From contig NZ_CP014608.1 in the NCBI RefSeq assembly GCF_001586165.1, forward strand, positions 992,001-1,056,000: a DNA stretch of 64,000 nucleotides, written 5' to 3'. Shown here in pieces: positions 61,829-64,000 of the stretch. The DNA is from Obesumbacterium proteus (GTDB taxonomy: Bacteria > Pseudomonadota > Gammaproteobacteria > Enterobacterales > Enterobacteriaceae). The position numbers and the translations under genes were made by a program. How positions within the stretch are numbered: position 1 is the stretch's first letter; the number at the start of each line of letters is the position of its first letter. The notes beneath the pieces are model-generated. The model ran no database searches. It was not told the DNA's origin and was given only the letters and a program-made list of their open reading frames with translations.

Positions 61829-62461
61829 TCAGCGAGTGCCGTAAACGACGATGGTTTTTCCGTGTGCGGAGATCAGATTTTGATCTTCCAGCATCTTCAG
61901 AATACGACCAACGGTTTCACGGGAGCAGCCAACGATCTGGCCAATTTCCTGACGAGTGATCTTGATCTGCATACCATCTGGATGAGTCATGGCATCTGGC
62001 TGTTTGGCCAGATTCAGCAGGGTCTGAGCGATACGACCGGTTACGTCCAAGAACGCAAGGTTGCCGACTTTTTCAGAGGTAACCTGTAAGCGGCTAGCCA
62101 TCTGAGCAGAAAGGCGCATCAGAATATCTGGATTGACCTGAATGAGCTGGCGGAATTTCTTGTAGGAAATTTCAGCCACTTCACAGGCGGTTTTTGCACG
62201 AACCCAGGCGCTACGTTCTTGCCCTTCCTCAAATAAGCCTAGTTCACCAATGAAATCGCCCTGATTCAGATAAGAAAGGATCATTTCTTTGCCTTCTTCA
62301 TCTTTAATCAATACAGCAACGGAGCCCTTAACGATGTAGTACAGGGTTTCAGCCTTTTCACCTTGGTGGATCAGGGTACTTTTGGACGGATACTTGTGGA
62401 TATGGCAATGAGACAAGAACCATTCAAGAGTCGGGTCTGTTTGCGGTTTGCCGAGAACCAT
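61829..62461 (-). CDS. crp: cAMP receptor protein CRP
   Basis: Global regulator of catabolic genes. The 210 residues match E. coli closely: cyclic-nucleotide-binding domain with GELGLFEEGQERSAWVRAKT (cAMP pocket Glu and Arg), long dimer helix (VNPDILMRLSAQMASRLQVT) and helix-turn-helix TRQEIGQIVGCSRETVGRIL. It probably acts on the ula and ppiA/GH4 regions here. Confidence 0.98.
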   Translation of the reverse strand: MVLGKPQTDPTLEWFLSHCHIHKYPSKSTLIHQGEKAETLYYIVKGSVAVLIKDEEGKEMILSYLNQGDFIGELGLFEEGQERSAWVRAKTACEVAEISYKKFRQLIQVNPDILMRLSAQMASRLQVTSEKVGNLAFLDVTGRIAQTLLNLAKQPDAMTHPDGMQIKITRQEIGQIVGCSRETVGRILKMLEDQNLISAHGKTIVVYGTR

Positions 62462-62791
62462 TCGCTATTATCCTCTGTTGTTATCGCTGCCCTAATATCG
62501 GGATACTGATCCTGACAGTGTGCTTATCGTGGCACGGGGCTTTGCTTATTAACTTGTTATAGCACTTCATAATCGAGATATAGAGTAATAGGCTAAGGTA
62601 ATTATTTCCTAGAGTTATTGATCTATACCCGTTTCAATCCATAAAGATCCATTTCGGCATAGTTTGTAGCACAGCTTTGTGCAGGTGTCTTGTGTTGTCT
62701 CGCTTCAGCATCAAGAAGTGAGGCCTCGGATTGCCTGTTTTTTATAGAAAGCGTAGTCTGATGCCAAAATTTAACCAAAGGGGTGATAAAC
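62462..62791. promoter_or_regulatory. crp-yhfA divergent promoter region
   Basis: 330 bases without a gene. The AT-rich stretch 62540-62620 probably holds the crp promoters. An AAGGGG ribosome site lies 9-14 bases before the yhfA start. I could not assign a strong CRP autoregulatory site by eye. Confidence 0.4.
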
Positions 62792-63199
62792 ATGCAGGCA
62801 CGAGTGAAATGGGTTGAAGGGATGACTTTTCTGGGTGAATCCGCTTCAGGACACCAGATTCTTATGGATGGAAACGCTGGCGACAAAGCACCAAGCCCAA
62901 TGGAAATGGTGCTGATGTCTGCGGGTGGATGCAGTGCGATTGACGTGGTTTCAATTTTGCAAAAAGGGCGACTGGACGTGCGCGACTGTGAAGTGAAATT
63001 AACCTCTGAGCGTCGTGAAGAAGCCCCTCGTTTGTTTACTCATATCAATCTGCATTTTGTGGTTACCGGCAAAGGGCTGACCGATAAAGCCGTTGAACGT
63101 GCGGTTGCCTTATCGGCCGAGAAGTATTGCTCGGTAGCGCTGATGTTGGGTCAGGCGGTGAATATTACTCACAGCTTTGAAACTATCGTGGTTGAGTAA
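62792..63199 (+). CDS. yhfA: OsmC-family protein YhfA
   Basis: OsmC/Ohr-fold protein of unknown role. The 135 residues (E. coli 134) show GHQILMDGNAGDKAPSPMEM, the first redox cysteine in AGGCSAIDVVS and the second in SAEKYCSVALML, spaced as in OsmC peroxidases. The ATG at 62792 (MQARVKWVEG) with AAGGGG upstream is the family start. It runs divergently from crp and ends 5 bases from the convergent LysR-type gene. Confidence 0.95.
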   Translation: MQARVKWVEGMTFLGESASGHQILMDGNAGDKAPSPMEMVLMSAGGCSAIDVVSILQKGRLDVRDCEVKLTSERREEAPRLFTHINLHFVVTGKGLTDKAVERAVALSAEKYCSVALMLGQAVNITHSFETIVVE

Positions 63200-63204
63200 C
63201 GTTT

Positions 63205-64000
63205 TTACTCCCAAGCATAGTTTTGGCATTCCCAACGTAATAAATCCAGGAATCGCCGCGCCGTTAAGGTGAGCGGCGATTTTTGCGAATAGAACACGCA
63301 GTATTGGGCGGTGGGTAAATCGTCGATAGGCAATGCACAGAGCGTATTGCCTAATCCCAGCGGAGTCCGCATCGCCCGAGCCACGATGGTCAGATATTGT
63401 GCCTGTTGCACCATGCTTAATCCGCAAACCACGGAGTCCGTTCGGATCGGTGATTGGCTAAGCTGGTGGTAAAAATTCCCCATGGCGGATTCTAGCTGCT
63501 GGTAATAACCCATATCGGTTTCGGGTATCAGCCATTTTGCGTGCTTCAGCTCTTCTAACGATTTCGCTTGAGAAAATGGGTTGTCGCGGTGAGCGATAAT
63601 GCAAAAGGGCGATTCAAATAACGGCTCACGTACCAGATCTATTGGCGTGGTTTCGGCTGTTAGCGTGCCGATGGCAAAATCGAGTCGCCCTTCACGCAAA
63701 GCCGGTAGAAGCGTCGAGAGCTGCGCTTCTTTGGCGTGTATATTGGCCTGTGGAAACTGAGACTTAAAGGTATCAGCGGCCTGAGGAAACACGGTTAGCG
63801 CAATTAGCGATGAAAAGCCTACAGAAACTGATCCTTGAGAATATTGGCTTATCTGCTCAATTTCATCTGCCGCGCGCTGTAGTTCTTCCAAAATAAGCTG
63901 CGAGCGTGCCGCAAACGCGCTTCCTGTTTCAGTCAGCATCATTCCTTTGGCTCCGCGCACGATAAGCTGCGTATTCAGCGTATGTTCCAATTCTTTGATC
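63205..64000 (-). CDS. LysR-type regulator, TdcA-like (partial, cut by right edge)
   Basis: The C-terminal 264 or so codons of a LysR regulator; the helix-turn-helix start lies right of the window (the frame continues IKELEHTLNTQLIVRG). Visible effector-domain features are EAQLSTLLPALREGRLDFAIG, EPLFESPFCIIAH, IPETDMGYYQQLES and TDSVVCGLSMVQQA, which resemble TdcA, activator of anaerobic threonine/serine degradation in E. coli. No tdc genes are in view, so the target is unknown. Confidence 0.8.
   Translation of the reverse strand, partial: IKELEHTLNTQLIVRGAKGMMLTETGSAFAARSQLILEELQRAADEIEQISQYSQGSVSVGFSSLIALTVFPQAADTFKSQFPQANIHAKEAQLSTLLPALREGRLDFAIGTLTAETTPIDLVREPLFESPFCIIAHRDNPFSQAKSLEELKHAKWLIPETDMGYYQQLESAMGNFYHQLSQSPIRTDSVVCGLSMVQQAQYLTIVARAMRTPLGLGNTLCALPIDDLPTAQYCVFYSQKSPLTLTARRFLDLLRWECQNYAWE

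Noticed and set aside
1..64000. CRISPR arrays, prophage genes, insertion sequences, tRNA or rRNA genes
   Set aside because: None seen: no spaced direct repeats, integrase, transposase or tRNA-like cloverleaf noticed in the gaps.

Overview
The window is chromosomal DNA of an enterobacterium (Enterobacterales). Almost every protein matches an Escherichia coli counterpart along its full length, and the backbone follows the E. coli gene order bioH-gntX-nfuA, feoABC-tex-greB-ompR-envZ-pckA, hslOR-yrfG-igaA-nudE-mrcA-hofMNOPQ-aroKB-damX-dam-rpe-gph-trpS, yhfL-cysG-nirCDB-tsgA-ppiA-pabA-argD-yhfK-crp-yhfA. Base composition is moderate (about half G+C by eye). A Hafnia-like genus is my guess; the sequence alone does not settle it. 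No tRNA, rRNA, CRISPR array, prophage or insertion sequence was seen.

Layout. 1-6.8 kb: complete L-ascorbate utilisation regulon (ulaABCDEF leftward, ulaG-ulaR rightward), sitting beside nfuA. 6.9-9.0 kb: nfuA, gntX and bioH. 9.0-9.6 kb: a compound palindromic repeat with no gene. 9.6-16.2 kb: feoCBA ferrous iron uptake, tex and greB, with greB in two frames joined by a dnaX-like slippery heptamer. 16.6-18.7 kb: ompR-envZ. 18.8-25 kb: pckA, Hsp33/Hsp15, yrfG and igaA. 25-32 kb: nudE, mrcA and the hofMNOPQ DNA-uptake/pilus-like operon, with hofO interrupted by an in-frame TGA. 32.5-39 kb: aroKB-damX-dam-rpe-gph-trpS. 39-42.8 kb: yhfL, then a two-gene unit of a TpsB-type outer-membrane transporter and a Gly/Ser/Thr-rich lipoprotein. 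43-52.5 kb: cysG-nirCDB, codBA and tsgA. 52.6-55 kb: a LacI-type regulator and a GH4 6-phospho-glycosidase. 55.4-64 kb: ppiA, pabA, yjgR-like ATPase, argD, yhfK, crp, yhfA and a truncated LysR-type regulator.

How the genes work together. UlaABC import and phosphorylate ascorbate, UlaG opens the lactone, and UlaD, UlaE and UlaF lead to xylulose 5-phosphate; Rpe in the same window handles the shared pentose phosphate. NirBDC with CysG (siroheme for NirB) form the anaerobic nitrite pathway under FNR and NarL/NarP sites. FeoABC supplies Fe2+ under Fur. AroKB feeds chorismate to PabA and TrpS. CRP, encoded at 61.8-62.5 kb, probably acts on the ula and ppiA/GH4 regions, where CRP-like sites are visible.

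The strongest leads are (1) the TpsB transporter paired with a lipoprotein that has no recognisable TPS domain, (2) the apparent -1 frameshift in greB, (3) the mirror-symmetric hairpin element at 9.1-9.5 kb, and (4) the nonsense codon in hofO.
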